A stretch of 64,000 nt of DNA from Sinonovacula constricta. Its lineage: Eukaryota > Mollusca > Bivalvia > Cardiida > Solecurtidae. The position numbers were made by a program, and so were the translations under genes. Position 1 is the stretch's first letter, and every line of letters starts with the position of its first letter. The notes under the pieces were generated by a model. The model saw only the letters and a list, made by a program, of their open reading frames with translations. It had not been told where the DNA came from and made no database searches. Below are positions 23,001-38,000 of the stretch, one piece after another. The stretch is taken from contig CM017557.1 of assembly GCA_007844125.1 (NCBI GenBank), positions 64,009,674 through 64,073,673 of the forward strand, in the 5' to 3' direction.

Positions 23001-26000
23001 GCAGAAGCAACTTTCAGTATAGACTGAGACAACAAAATCTTATTTAACGGTTAATTTTGAAAGTAAAAGATTGAGAAAGCAGACTATAGTTAGTCTAGAC
23101 TAGACTATAAATAGTCTAGACTATTTCTAAGATCAGACAACTCACCTTGCGGGAAGAAGAACCCTGACAGCCAGTAGCTATGGGGCTGACACCTGGGCAC
23201 ATCCTTGAAGTCCACTGTATCGGCGGTGGTTGTCTTCGAACCCATGACTGGCTTCATCAGTTTCTCCACCGTGCTGACCATCATGTCTGCCCACAAGGCC
23301 AGAAACTCCACTCTCTGGTACAGGTTGGTTACCCAGGAACCCAACGACTTGCGTGACTCATAGGCTGCATTCTAATAAAATAAAGACAAACAATGTAAAC
23401 AAAATTTAACTATTGACAACATATATATATATATATTTCTCAGTTTAAAAAAATTATAAACAAAACCTAATCTCTGCTTACATAGAGTACATATAGATGT
23501 ATAATTATTGTTCATCTTGTAAAAAAGCTCCATTGGAGTCTTTATCATTTTTACTTGTTTAAACTTTTGCCTAAAAAATATAGATAGAATATATGCACAA
23601 CCTTGGTGATATCTTTATAAGCAAATACAGTAAGGTGTCTGACCATGGCCAATTTCTTTGGGTAATGCTTCATAAGTTAGAGATGGAAGTCACAAAAATG
23701 ACTCAGAAAAACAAAAAACTGTCAAAGTTTCAATACTGACCTTCCATTTGGTCGGCACCTTCTGTGAGAGGAGAGCACTGTAAGCATCCTCAAGTGGTTC
23801 TGACATGATTACCTCCCCTTTGATGGCTAGGATAAGGGACTTCATGGATGACTGGATGACGCGCAGCAGATTGTTGAAGCGATCTATTTCCTGTCTCAAC
23901 ACAGTCACCAGGGCAGAGTTACCCATAACAGCTTCAACTGCAGCTTGGGCCACTGTAAGAAATGGGAAAAGCACAACCTTTAACATTTCAATATAACATA
24001 AAGATACTGTTATATTCCGAAATCTAGAATACTGAAAGCTCCTCCAATTAAAAAAATAGACTGCTCCAATGCAAAAAATAATCAAACTTGTAAACAATGA
24101 AAAAAATACTGAAGAAATTTTAACATGTATTTAAACATCAAACAAAAAACTAAACAGCTGCTTGCAATTTCTCTTAAAATTAAATTCCATTTGCTGTCTG
24201 CTTCAATGCTCTATTTACAAAAGCCTATCCCTAATGATCAGAATTTGTTTACAATTTTCAACACTTTACAAAACACAAACACTGAAACAATCACCTTTTT
24301 CATTGTTTGTTTGTTTATTGGGTTTATCGTCCCACACAGTATTTCAGTTATCTGGAGACGGTGTCCACTTGAAGCAGATATAGTGCTGCCTTCACTGTAT
24401 ATAGCATGCCGTGAACACCTCGCATGATACCACACCCAGTCACATTATCCTGACACCGGCCAATCAGTTGTGGAACTACCCTTATATTTGCTTGAGCTTT
24501 AGCAAGGGAGCTATACCACTACCATTTTTAACGACTTTGGTATGTCGTGGCCCGGGATCGAACCCGGGGCCTCCCGTACCTGGAGCTGACGCTCTACCGA
24601 TTGCGCTACCAGGTCCGGTCACCTTATTCATTTTTCTGGATTATTGTATTTGTTTTCTTAACCTCGCTACATGAACTTACGTTGGTTCTTTTCTTTGTCC
24701 CTGAAATCTGGCAGCTCCCGTGTGAGGATATGTTTCAGGGAGATCTGGAACATGTTCGTCATGGAGGTACTAGCTCTCACATCTGTCTCCAATAGGTCTT
24801 CTACCTTCTCTGGCAATTGACGTAGGACATCCTCCGCAATGTCTCCAACAATATCATCGCTGCTCTTTTCAGATCTAAAATGACAGAAGAATTATGCAAA
24901 CTATAGTCAACTTGTCACCTGTATACATGTATTTATTAGTAGTATTATATATTGTGGGTGTCCGTGGTCTAGTGGTCAAGACATTGGACTCCAGATCGGC
25001 AGAGCCCGGGTTCACACCCGAAACTATCTGCGTAACATTAGTCCTTGAGCTAGACTATTTACTGCACATTGCTCCAGGCACTCAGTACCTGAGTACTGGT
25101 TCTACCCAGGAAGTGGGCAGTCGAAAGAGATTGATATAAGTTGGACATACTAGTTTCCTAATCGACTATAAATAAATAGGTTGAAATTTATACTTATAAC
25201 TTCTATACTCTTTAAAGAAACATGTATGTAAATTGTTGGAAAAGATATAATGGATAAACGATAGGAGGAAAATAACGTATCAACAATTATTGTTACATTT
25301 TTGCTCCGATAAATATGTCCATTGCTTTTATTGAGATAAGCTACATGGAGCACTGCAAGTCTTATTTGTTGGTTGAAATTATTACTAACTACTAATGGGA
25401 GAGGAACACTCAAAGACCATGACAGGGTAGAACAACCATGATAGTATCACTGCTGTTGTTGCTTTTAACTGTTTCCCTCTCCTAAGTGGGGTTCACAATA
25501 GTCTGAGACATAACAAAGATGGCTTCACCATAGGCTGATGTCTGTTGGTGGCACAGTTATAGTAAGAGTTTAGATGTTTTTTGCTGACATACTCTAACTA
25601 TACTATGGGGATGTCAGCCATTGACAGATATTGAAAGCTTTCTTAGAGGCTAGCTTGCCATCTGTTCTAGGGACATGGCTGTGCCATTGCAGTCTCAATT
25701 TCCTGCTGTTCTTGAACTGAATTGATTCTTAGAAACAAAATATAAACCTACACAAATTCATAAAAGTTTCTAAAATATTTACATATTCTTATAAAAAATC
25801 TGTGCCTAATGAAAGACGGTTTTTTTTATCTATATAAATAGAGTGTTTTGTGTTAAAACTCTAGAAAAGAGGCCAAAGAGCAATAAATTTGCGTACCTAT
25901 TCATGGATACCATGTGTACATTGTTCCATATTCATAGATATCTTATTTATCTACAAGAAAAAAACACAATATTAGTAAAATTTAATTTCCCTACCCAATC

Positions 26001-29000
26001 AGCCCCATGGACAGTCGTGGCTGGACCGTGACAATGGTCTCTATGAGTTCATCAGCCTGTATCTCGCGACATGCTTTCTCAGCATTCTCTGTCATTCCAA
26101 AAATATCTGGGGAGTCGTAGTCTGGCAGGGACTCGATGTACGTCACCACGTCATTGAACAGCATTGTGTCCTTCACTGGTTGGTAGATCTATAGGGACAG
26201 CAGGATAATATACATTTTTTAAAACAGTTTTACATAAAGACACCTTTGAACTGACCAAAAAAATTCAGTAATTTTATTATACGATAATAACTGATACATA
26301 TATGTTATAACAATAATATCACAGTATAATCTATATAACAGAACTTCAATAGTTTAATGTTTTGGCAATGGCACTTCTCCTCATTAATGCTTAGTTATCT
26401 CTGTAATCTTTAAATCATGACATTACTATTTGTCAGTATTGTTTTTGTTTGTTTTGTTTTTTGTTACATCGCATTGACACAATTATGGTCAGTTAATTAT
26501 TGGTGGAAGTAGACCCCAGACTTACATCTGCGTAGAACCACCAGTGCACCAAAGGTTAGCTGGAAAACCTCCTCACATAAAAGTTCTCGCCCAGACTGGG
26601 ACTCAAACCCATGCGGTGAGGGTTGAGGAGTTTCAAGTCAGCGACTCTAACCACTTGGCCATGGGCACCCCTTAGTAATGTTTTTAGTTACATCGTACCA
26701 TCACAATTGAGGCCATATTGGTGACATCCAACTAATTATCCCAGACCTTTATGTGGGTAGATCCGCTTGTGTACAGCAGGTTAGCTGGAAAACCTTCCCC
26801 CGTGAAAGCTCTTGCCCCAATCTCGGGATGGATAGAGAAATTTTTCTTTCTATGTTTTTTTATATATCTCCTTCCTTTATTGATAAGTAAAATGTTCATT
26901 GTAAGGTGTTGATAATACTAGTACTGGAATTTGAATTTATTTTTTTCAATTATTGACTTAAATGTGTGGAATTGAAAAGTTTAAAATTCACATGATCAGA
27001 GTTAACAAAGCCCAACAAGAGAAGGTCACTGTGACAGAGTAAATAATAAAATATAAAAAATATAAAAAATGCATATGAAGGCTAAATAAAAAACAAAGTG
27101 GAAATGTTATGAAAAAATGTGATAAAAAGTAATGAAGGAAAAATTGTACATGTAAATAACAATACAGTGTGTTGTTTATTATAAAAATAACATACATGTG
27201 AACTCTCCCACTTTTGGAGGGAGACTCCCACTTTTGAGGTTCACTTAATTACTTAAAAATGTGGGGTGTTTTACACATTTTCAGAAATCTTCCTACATGG
27301 AAACAGATAACTTCCTTCTTACATGGAAACAGATAACTTCCTTCTTTGTTTACATGAAAAGAACAAATCTCCCACTTTGGCCTCAGGAAAAAGTTCACGT
27401 GTATGAAATAGATACAGGTAAATAAAAAGAGATATGAAATTGTATCACTGGCACTATACATGTAACTAATTTTGTAACTTCCATTTTTAAAACGATTTTA
27501 AAGCGACTTGGTCACAGATGGTCAAATTCACATTTTATATTTTTTTAAAGCAAAAATGTGTTTAATGACAATAAAAGATTAAATGTAATATTAACTCTGC
27601 TCACAAGATTACTTATGAACATGTCCTTCAAAAAGAATGTGTTGTCTAAAGGTTAGGAGAATAAAAAAGTTTGCAACACTTTTCAACTGTTTTAAGCCTT
27701 TCTATATTATGCAACAACACAGTATAACTTTGAACTGTGCATGCAGTGAGTGGCAAATGTCTTTAATAAGCAGCAGTCATAAACAATACGCTGATTTGCT
27801 CAAAAGCAAAGCATTCATTTAAATACATATGAAGTGCAATCATATAGGACTACGTTGTTGTTGTTTTTTGTTTTTTATAACACACTGACAGAATGTTTGT
27901 CATATAGGTGACATTGAGCTAATTATTGGTTGAAGAAGACATAAGTCTGGCAAGAACCAATGGTGCAACACAGGTTGGCTGGAAAACCTCTTCACATGAA
28001 AGTTTGCACCCAGACGGGGACTCTAACCCATGTGGTGAGCGGCTGAGGAGGAACATGTTGGTGATTCTTACTTGCTTGGTCACACACAGTGGGTCTGAGT
28101 GTCAACTACAACCTTTCATAAGGCAAACTGGGTTAAAACCAGGAACCCTATAGTATCTGGAGCCAACATTCTAATAGATATGTTATGCAAAACTGTGGCT
28201 AAGCCACAACCTTTCATAAGGCAAACTGGGTTAAAACCAGGAACCCTCTATGCAAAACTGTGGCTAGGCCGCTTTAAAAGATTTTGAGTAAATATAATAC
28301 TTAACTTCTTGTAATAATGATAAACAATATGAATGAATGGAATGTTATATCTTTTGAAAGTAAGTTTTTGTTGTTATCAAGGTATTAAATATGAGTATAA
28401 AAAATGGTCACAACCTTCCTTTTGGGGATAAAATCCAGTTTTTTGTGAAAAAAAAATTAAATGATTTTTATACCCTGCAATTAAAAATGTCTCTCCGCTA
28501 TCAAATTGTACATTAATTTGCATAGCAGGGTAGCTGTATGAGTTTTAAAGAGTATTTTCTTGAATACCAGTATCTATAACAAATATTGTTAGATACCGTA
28601 AAGTTTTATATATAAGACGCACACAAAGATAAGACGCACCCCCTCTTCGAGGTCTAGAATCAAGGAAAAAAGCAAATTCTCAAAGACAAGATGCATCCCC
28701 GATTCACTAATCCATCTGGCCGCCATTACGAAATTCCCGCGTCACCGCATCGCTCGATTTGACTCGAGGGAACATGTTCCAATTGTTCCGTAAATCGGTG
28801 TTTGCGCCGAGTGCTTATTATTCTCTACGTGTCTTGAATAATACGTCGCGACTGTTTGCCTAGTGAGACCGTGTGTATTGTGTTACGTCATGACACTCTA
28901 CCCCAATATATCGTTTACAGACAGGATATTCTCGCGGCTATCCCAGCCCTACACATGGGAGAACATCCTGTTTCACGCGGCAGCATGTCATAAAATTAAG

Positions 29001-32000
29001 TTCTCGACACATGGGACAAACACACAAATGACATTTAAAATAACAACTAAAGGCTTTTATATGTTCATTTTCACACCATGCTATTTAAGTGACTGCTTAC
29101 CAACAAATTAGTTCTATGCACCTTTGTAATTACTTACGGATAATGGACGATCTATTAACATCCAAATAAGGTGTGAAAACTTGTCTGTGCAAATAGCCGA
29201 TGCACATTTTATTGTTGTTAAGTGGGTTTTTAATTTTAACTTAAAATTTATTTGTAGTTAACATTTAAAATAAAACAAATTTCAATTCAAAATTGATCAA
29301 TTGAATAATACCACATTACTTAGACGATGATAATAACAGCGTCGTCAATGAATATGCCCGTTCCACTAAAACTCAATAACCGTTTCCGGATTATGAAACT
29401 TCGCCGATTTTGTTAGAATAAATTGATATTTATGCAAATATCTATTGCATATTGTTGTTTTATGTATACACAAACGAATTTAAATGTCTCTTTTTATGTT
29501 TAATGTCAAATTTTAGGTAAAAACAACGTAACCTTTCCCTTAAAATAGCACAATACAGTTGTCTATGGCCGATACTATCGGCGATATTCTCTGCGGTCGG
29601 ATTAGTCTAAGGGTGAATTTTGGTCTGGGAAAAAAGGGGAAAACTTAAATTCGCATGTATAAGACGCACCCCCCACTTTTTTATCATCATTTGGGGCAAA
29701 AAACTGTGTCTTATCTATAAAACTTTACGGTACATTTAAACATCTACATGTATTTAACAGAGATTGCTGTACAGAATACATGCCTACTATCCAACTATTC
29801 TCTATCAACATGCATGATACAAACTGTAATTTCTTTATTTTTCTACTACATGTTACACATATGTTTTTACATATATATTATAGATATATGTTTTGTAAGC
29901 ATATACAAAGTAGCAATAAATAGATCCAGTGCATTGGATATAATGAAAAGTTTATAATCGATAAAATAATTATGATTATATAAAATATATATGTACTTAA
30001 AATACATGAAAAAAAGTATGGTTATAGCAAAAGAAGGTACATAAAGATTTGTTTGCGTGCGTTTAGTGACAATGAAATATTGTAAAAAGCAGTAACATCA
30101 GTAACATATAGGCCTTCTTGGCTACAGAGATTACTATTTTTCATTTAAAATTATTTTTTACACAGTTTTTCTAACAAAATGCATTTGGATAGATAAACTG
30201 AAAATAAATTCCTTTAAAAAAAAAATTCTTCTTCTTGGAAGATGAATGTCCCACCAGAAACAACCCTCTTTTGAGTCAATTTGAGCTAAATTTCACTTGT
30301 ATCAGAAACAACCTTTCCCTTTTTATTGACAGCATTATGTTAACATCTCACAAGACAGTCTGACACCAAGTAAACCAGATCGGGGTCCAATGTTATAAAA
30401 CTTTGATCTGGGTTGCAGAAATATTGAAATATTTCTCAGATATATATTGCTAAAGCTCAAATTTTGTTTAGCATTTGACTTATATTATTGTTTATGCTTG
30501 TCATCTCTTGATACAACAATGTTTTCAAGTTAATCACACCACATAAAGCTAACGACTTGTAACATTATGTTCCTGTTAGAAGTATTTTGGAAGTAAAAGT
30601 TTGAAGTTGAGTAAAATCAAAACTGAAATCTTCCTCAAGGATCTGATTGGCTGAAATTTAAATACACTTTGAAATCTGACCAATCAGCTCCCTGAGTATG
30701 ATATCTGATTCCAGCTCAAATTTTTTTTGAAAGTTTTCAAAACCTATTTCTTTAAAATACTTTAAAAAATGTCATCAATCCATGAATAAACATCATATTA
30801 CATACAACATATCATAACTTATAACATACCAATCAGCAATACCACAGGTGTAAACAATAACATACATATAAGATCTGGTTTCATATGAAACAATGATCAA
30901 CCATTTTGTTTAATATTAACAATTAGTCACAATATAAGTTTCTTCCATGTACATGTGTATATAAATTTATACTAACACAGAAACACATACCAACATGATT
31001 AAAAAGTTAATACAATATGTAAGATAAATTGTAAAAAAGCTTATTCCAACATAAACATGGAGTCCTCAATTAATATCAAATGTCAATCATTTGTTAACTG
31101 CATATAACAAGAATAGTGTTGTTTTTTCAACTGTTTTAAAAAATAACAAAAACTATATAGTTTAGGTAATATAAAAGAGAAAAGCGAGAATCTGAAATTG
31201 ATAATATGAGAACACAGCTGAAAATACATGTAACAAATGAAGTATTTGTAGCCACAACACATGGAAGAACTATAATTTAATGATTAATGCAATTGTTGAA
31301 CTCACTGATTGTATATTGATAGATGTTATATTTTATTCTATTTCATGTGCCATGGCTATTAAGCTATGCCACATGTTTTTGTAAATATGAGCTCATACAT
31401 CTCAAATTTTAACATCCATTTAAATATTTTTATATTATTATTTTTATAGAGTCAAACAGAAATCTTTCTAAAGAAATATGTGTTTTAAATGTAAAGAACA
31501 GCAGCAATGCCTTTGTCTACCTTGATATACATACAAGTCAATAAGCAATTTATAACATTCAGATATCAAGCAATCTGTATCATTAAGATATCAAGCAATC
31601 TGTATCATTCAGACATTAATCAATCTGTACCATTCAGATATCAAGCAATCTGTACCATTCAGACATCAAGCAATCTGTACCATTTAGATATCAAGCAATA
31701 TATATCATTCAAATATGAAGAAATATGTACCATTCAGATATCAAGCAATCTGTACCATTCAGACATCAAGCAATCTGTACCATTTAGATATCAAGCAATC
31801 TGTATCATTCAAATATGAAGAAATCTGTACCATTCAGATATCAAGCAATCTGTACCATTAGAATATTAATTAATTTGTACCATTTGCGTATCATGCAATA
31901 TTTACCATTCAAATATGAAGCAATCTGTACCAATCAGATATCAAGGAATCAGTACCATTCAGATATCAAGCAATCTGTACCATTCAGATATCAAGCAATC

Positions 32001-35000
32001 TGTACCATTTGGATATCAAGCAATCTGTACCATTTGGATATCAAGCTATCTGTACCATTTGGATATCATACAATATTTACCATTCAAATATCAACAATCT
32101 GTACCATTCAGATATCAAGCAATCTGTACCATTCAGATATCAAGCAATCCGTACCATTCAGATATCAAGCAATTTGTACCAATTGGATATCAAGCTATCT
32201 GTACCATTTGGATATCATACAATATTTACCATTCAAATATGAAGCAATCTGTACCATTCAGATAACAAGCAATCTGTACCATTCAGATATCAAGCAATCT
32301 GTACCATTTGGATATCAAGCTATATGTACCATTTGGATATCATACAATATTTACCATTCTAATATGAAGCAATCTGTACCATTCAGATAACAAGCAATCT
32401 GTACCATTCAGATATCAAGCAATCTGTACCATTTGGATATTAAGCAATCTGTACCAATCAGATATCAAGCAATCAGTACTATTCAGATATCAAGCAATCT
32501 GTACCATTTGGATATCAAGCTATATGTACCATTCAGATCTCAAGCAACCTTGACCATTTGGATATCAAGCTATATGTACCATTTGGATATCAAGCAATCT
32601 ACCATTTGGATATCAAGCAATCTATACCACTTAGATATAGAGCAAACAAATTTGACATTAATCTTGTAAAAGAAATTATGTTGTGTTATTTGAATCGAGC
32701 CTTACTTCAACCTTCCCATGTATTATGACCACAAATACCAGAACAAGAAGCACACAATGGGATTGTAGACTTACCTGTTGTATGACCTAGTTACATAGAA
32801 GGGGAGATTACTGTTAGTTAAGCTAGGACATGCTAGTGGTCAACTGGGGAATAGGTTCAGGGCGGAGGATTCAGAAAGTAGCAAATGTCTTTTTTTCTTT
32901 GGTTTTTAAATAATAAAAGCCTTAACAGCTGCAGTTTTAATGTGAGATTTCTACTTTAATATTGCTAGTGTAAATCTTTATGTAGAACTGCAGATATTCT
33001 TCAAGTCAGTTAGAATACCATTTCTCTTAGAAGTATGTGACTGAAGTTTGAACCAATACAATGCACTTTGTATCCATAATATCAGTTATGCCTCACATGA
33101 AAATCATTCTGCCTATTAAATGAATCAAATCAAATGTCTTCAAATTATCTACTGGCAGTGCAATGAGCTAAAATTTGAAAGGTCACCAATAGCTTATTAT
33201 GCATACATGTGAACTCTCCCACTTTAGGAGGGAGACTCCCACTTTTAAGGTTCAAAATTATTTTAAAATGCGGGTGTTTTACACATTTTCAGAAATCTCC
33301 CTACCTGGAAACAGATGACTTCCTTTTTTGTTAATATGAAAATAACAAAACTCCCACTTTGCAAGTGAAAATCTTTCACTTTGGCCTCAGAAAAAGTAAA
33401 TATCAATACATGCCTATACACATGTTATTATTTCTTATATATCAATATGTTTTAAGGAGATTTTTATTTCAGATAACAATTTTAAGTTAGAAAGTTTTTA
33501 TGAAAACTGGTTGAAGAAAATGTTCCTAGACAGTCTATGTATTAGATCAGGTAGAGAAAGATTCAGGGTAGGTTTATTGTACTTTTTCTGGAGTAATAAA
33601 TGTAACATATTCCCCTTTGTTTCTTAGGGGCATGCAATAATAGTCAGTTGAATTCCTAAGATTTAAAAAAAGCTACCATTTAAAAGAAAAACAAATAAAA
33701 AAAAGCAGAATTTTGTAAATACATTTTGATGTACAGTTGTCAGGTAACATTCATTCCTATATTATTTACTTGTATATATTTTACATTTTTACGCTTCTAG
33801 AATAATCTTCACACAGCTGATTTAATAGCAAAGTGTTAAAAAAATAATAAAGCACTTTCAAAAGACAGCAATAAAACAAAGCTATAAAATGTATGTGCTT
33901 CAAAATAAATAATAATAAATGTATCTTTTACAACAATAAAAAGCTAAGGCAAAATTTTTGGAAAATTTTAAAAGCTTTTATTATTTCCAAAATAATATAG
34001 AAAGTGTATATGGTGCTTAAAAGCATTAAAAATATATAGGCCTAAGAAAAAAATATACATTGGTACAAAATAAAAGTATATAATTACAACATTAAATGAT
34101 GACAACAACACTATAGCTTCTTCTAAAATTAATATGTATTATTTGGTCTAAAAAGTAAAAAAAAATCAACTTTCAAAATTATGTCTAGACTTGACTTGAC
34201 TTGCCTTGATTATCTGCCTAACTTAACATTTTTTCCAAGATAAAGATAGGATTAAAAGCAAAATTAGACCAAATATATGTTGCAGAAAAAGTAATATTCT
34301 TAGATTAATATTGTTATTTATGTTTATAAATGATTAAGTGATAAAGATGCCTTAAAATCAATAAAAAAAAATATAGAGAGAGAGAGAGTTTGCTTAGGAA
34401 ACTTTACCAAATCCCATGTTCACATAGTTCACCACCATATAAAACCATGTTTAGTGTTGGTGACCAGGACATTAGGCCAGTCAATAATGGACCAAACAAT
34501 TTGTTACTCATTCAGGCTGATTTTACATAATTATAAAACTACAAAATGAGCACAAAGGACCTTCTAAAGGAGAAAACAGTTGTAATAATATAAACTAGAA
34601 AAATAAATAGTAACCTCATTGCAGCTTTTTTTTTTTACTCTCCTTAAGATTTATTTTTTATACCTACCTTATTAGGAGAATAGCTGTAGTTAGGCTGCAG
34701 TGCCTCTGGGCAGAAGAATCTTTTGAGGAGTGCGTCAAGGCAGCGATAGTCCCAGTTGTCTGTGACCCGCCCACCATACGTGACTCCACCAATCAGATAA
34801 GAGAGAGCCTCCCATGGGATGGGTTTACTGTCAGTGAGCAACATCTGCAGCTGGAGGATGGACACCTAGAAAATAAGGAATTAAGAAATTGTATTAAGCT
34901 TGCCTTGAATCTCATATAAATTCAAAAGCCACAATAAATATTCAATGTTGAACAACCAAAAACAGAATAGCTATATTCATTAAAACATGTAAAGATCATA

Positions 35001-38000
35001 CATCAAGATTTCATAACTAGATCTTTAAAATTCCGATGGGTCCGTAGAAGACTGTTGTAACTAGGTCTTTCATATTTTAAAGTAGAAGGTAATAAATCTG
35101 TAGTAGTGAATTGAACATTTATTTTTATTTAAACTTGTATTATAATAAAACAATGTTTTATTGTATGTTATATAGAGTTATTCCTTCTTCTTTAAAATAG
35201 ATGCATTTTAAATAATGGTAGACAGAATAGTATTTCCTCTAATTTAAGTTAGAATATTCTTGTAATGACCTATTGATAATTTTCACAAATAATGTCACAC
35301 CAACCAACCTCAAGATCCGAATCGTTGAACTCATATGCGATATTCCAGCCAAGGGCTCCATATTTCTTCCTCTCATGGATGACACTGTTGAAAAGACAAA
35401 GACCAAACAGCAGCTTCTTCCAGCCTCCACCATGTGTTGTATCTTCAAACATCCGCTCAGAAATCAGCCCGGTACCGCCGCTGCCATATGCTCGCAACAT
35501 GTTAGATTTGAGGCCCTGGGGAGGCTCCACTGTCATCTGAATACATTTTTGAGAATGATTGTTTTTTGTGTTTGCTGCATTAGAATACTGTGTTGTTGCT
35601 TGATGCTAATGTAGCCGACCTAACAAAATTTAACATTCCTAGAATGACAAATAGTAGTTCTGTATATTTCCATGACAGGATGTAAAACGAAAGGCAGAGT
35701 CACACAACTCCCATAGCTAAATCATCCAGTGTGTACATTAATATGCCCAGTCTGTTTAAACTAGATGCAAATGGCATTATGAAATGCAACATGTAATGAA
35801 AATTGAATTCGTAAATAAAGCATCATTTAGAATACAACATCCAATTAAACTACATGTATATATGAGTGATGTAACCAGTGACAATGCCCTTGCCACACAT
35901 TTTTCAAACTGGTTACATTTTAACAGTGTAACTGTGATCGTACCCTTGTTCTTTTGTTTATGTCCACAAACTTGAAGGAGATGTTTGTTTTAAGAATGGA
36001 CATTCTTCTTATACAAAATTTTAAATAGCAGTTTATCAAAACCCATTCTAATTGTCTAAAACTGAGATAATTTTTTCAAATCTACAGTGAATACAAATGT
36101 GCTTGCAGAGTTTTCATTTATCTATCCAGACATGGATTCATACAAGGTTCTTTTATCAGTATTATTACATCCAGGATCCTCACTGCAAAGATTCGAGCCC
36201 TGACTGAGGTGAAGACTTTTATAAAGGGAGGTCATCCTGTCGACCTGCAGTGCACTAATAGTTTAACCTAGACAAGTGTCTTGCTGAATGTCTTGCTCAT
36301 ATCAATCATTGAGTTAAAAACAAAAAAATACAAAACTTTTGTTAAAATAACTCTTTTAATGATGCTAAAGGTACGACCTCTTGATCCAAATTGTTAAACT
36401 TTATTTATTTAGACATAAATTGTGTTACTTAATAATGAAAGTTATTAAAATTTGGGTATAAGCAGTGAAGATACAGGTATGTTTATGCTCAGCTCTATTT
36501 TGATAAATTCGATCAATTTTCACTTTTTTAAGTAATTTGTAATATAAGCAAGAAGAAAAGAGGTGAATTTAAATGAAACTCATTCATTTTCATAACTGGT
36601 GATTAATAATAGGTCAAGATCAGAATAATGTTGGTACATAATTATGTAATCCTTCTTTTCTTATGCAAAGGGACTTTTTTAAAATCTACATTTTTGTGTA
36701 CCTCCCTTGTGGGTAGGTATTTGGTATATAGTTCCTGCAGAAAACTTAAGATTTTTCCACTTTTTCTACTTTTGAAAAAACACATTTAAGATGGAAGCAT
36801 TTGCATAAAATGGAATCTTATTGGATGAGATAAGAATTTATTAAAAAGGTTGAGCACCTTTTAAAAAAATAAGCAAATATTAAAAATAAAGTTTATTATA
36901 TTTCTTATATAAATTATATGAAAATATCTTCCCGCAAGGGAGATAACTAAAACATTTCTTTCAATTCGAACATGGGAAATACTGTGCAGCAATAAAACAA
37001 CAGAAAAAATTGATAGACCACTGACCTTCATGCCTGTCTGTAGTATGGAGATAGGAAAGCTGGGATCTGGCTTAGAGCTGAGCCAGAGTCGGAACTGGGG
37101 GTCAATCTCATCATTGCCTGGCTTGCTGAAGCTGCAAGGAGACGAGGCATTCTTGAATTGAGTATAAAAGGTACATATTACTTTTTCTAAGTCAGCACTT
37201 CTTACTGATTGGTCTGAAGGATTAAGTAACTGTGTAAAGTTAATGTCTTTTTCCTGACTACACAATGAGGAAGACTTTGATAAAGCAATCCTTTATAAGA
37301 ACTGTTCATGTATTTTGTATAAGCAGTTAAAGACAATTAAAAAATGGTACCATTAACACTGCAAGCAAGCATTGAACTGGATTTAGCTACATGCAGAGGC
37401 AACCTAACTCCAGCTGAATAAAATATGTGACTAGTCTTTTTGTGGAGGGAACAAACTCACCTAGAAGAAGTTTAGCATTCTTGTATTAAGAGCATTTGGT
37501 TTGTTTACCTGAAATAACTCGACCGTCATGTGACCTGTATCCAGTCTGCTGATGAAGGCTACGTTATATTTCCAAAATTTGCAAGTAAACAAACCAAATG
37601 CTCTGAGTACAAGAAGTCTCTACTAACATGAGTCCAGAGATGAGAAACCTCTTAATTGTAAAAAATTTTAGTTTTGTTCACTCATGCCTTTTACTTTATG
37701 GTATTTGGTATGCCCACCTACAAAACCAAATTGCAATTTGGTTTGAGACTGTGACCATTGAATGTTCTTGGCTCTAGCTCTGTGTACACAAAGGACAGAT
37801 ACAGATGGAGAGTGGCCTTTGTTGGAACCATGGCAGGCCCATGACCACCTTTACTATGACCCTAATGACAATGAATCATTGTGGATTATAACAGATCTCA
37901 ATATGTATTTGAAACAAGAGCTTAAAGACATGACTGAACCATAAGGTGTTTGTTTTTTTACAATCATGATTGATCTTAATTAACCTGCAACATTTAAAAA

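Larger units (their letters stand above)
26189..34667 (-). other. 8.5-kb dynein intron
   Basis: The exons on either side join as NK|IYQPV in phase 0, so no exon is missing. It contains three SINE copies, two MITEs, the TA-flanked transposon, a CCAAT foldback, the 25-bp minisatellite, and 32.7-34.6 kb of AT-rich sequence without recognisable features beyond MITE copy 3. Confidence 0.75.

Noticed and set aside
24541..24619. Functional tRNA gene
   Set aside because: A and B boxes and a T-stem are present, but there is no matching acceptor stem and it continues into a SINE body.
31507..32669. Several overlapping plus-strand ORFs up to 191 codons
   Set aside because: They are translations of the 25-bp minisatellite in all frames; the periodic peptide follows from the unit length.
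36861..37265. 134-codon minus-strand ORF as a complete gene
   Set aside because: Only 37026-37131 fits dynein motifs and splice phases; the rest is intron read-through on both sides.
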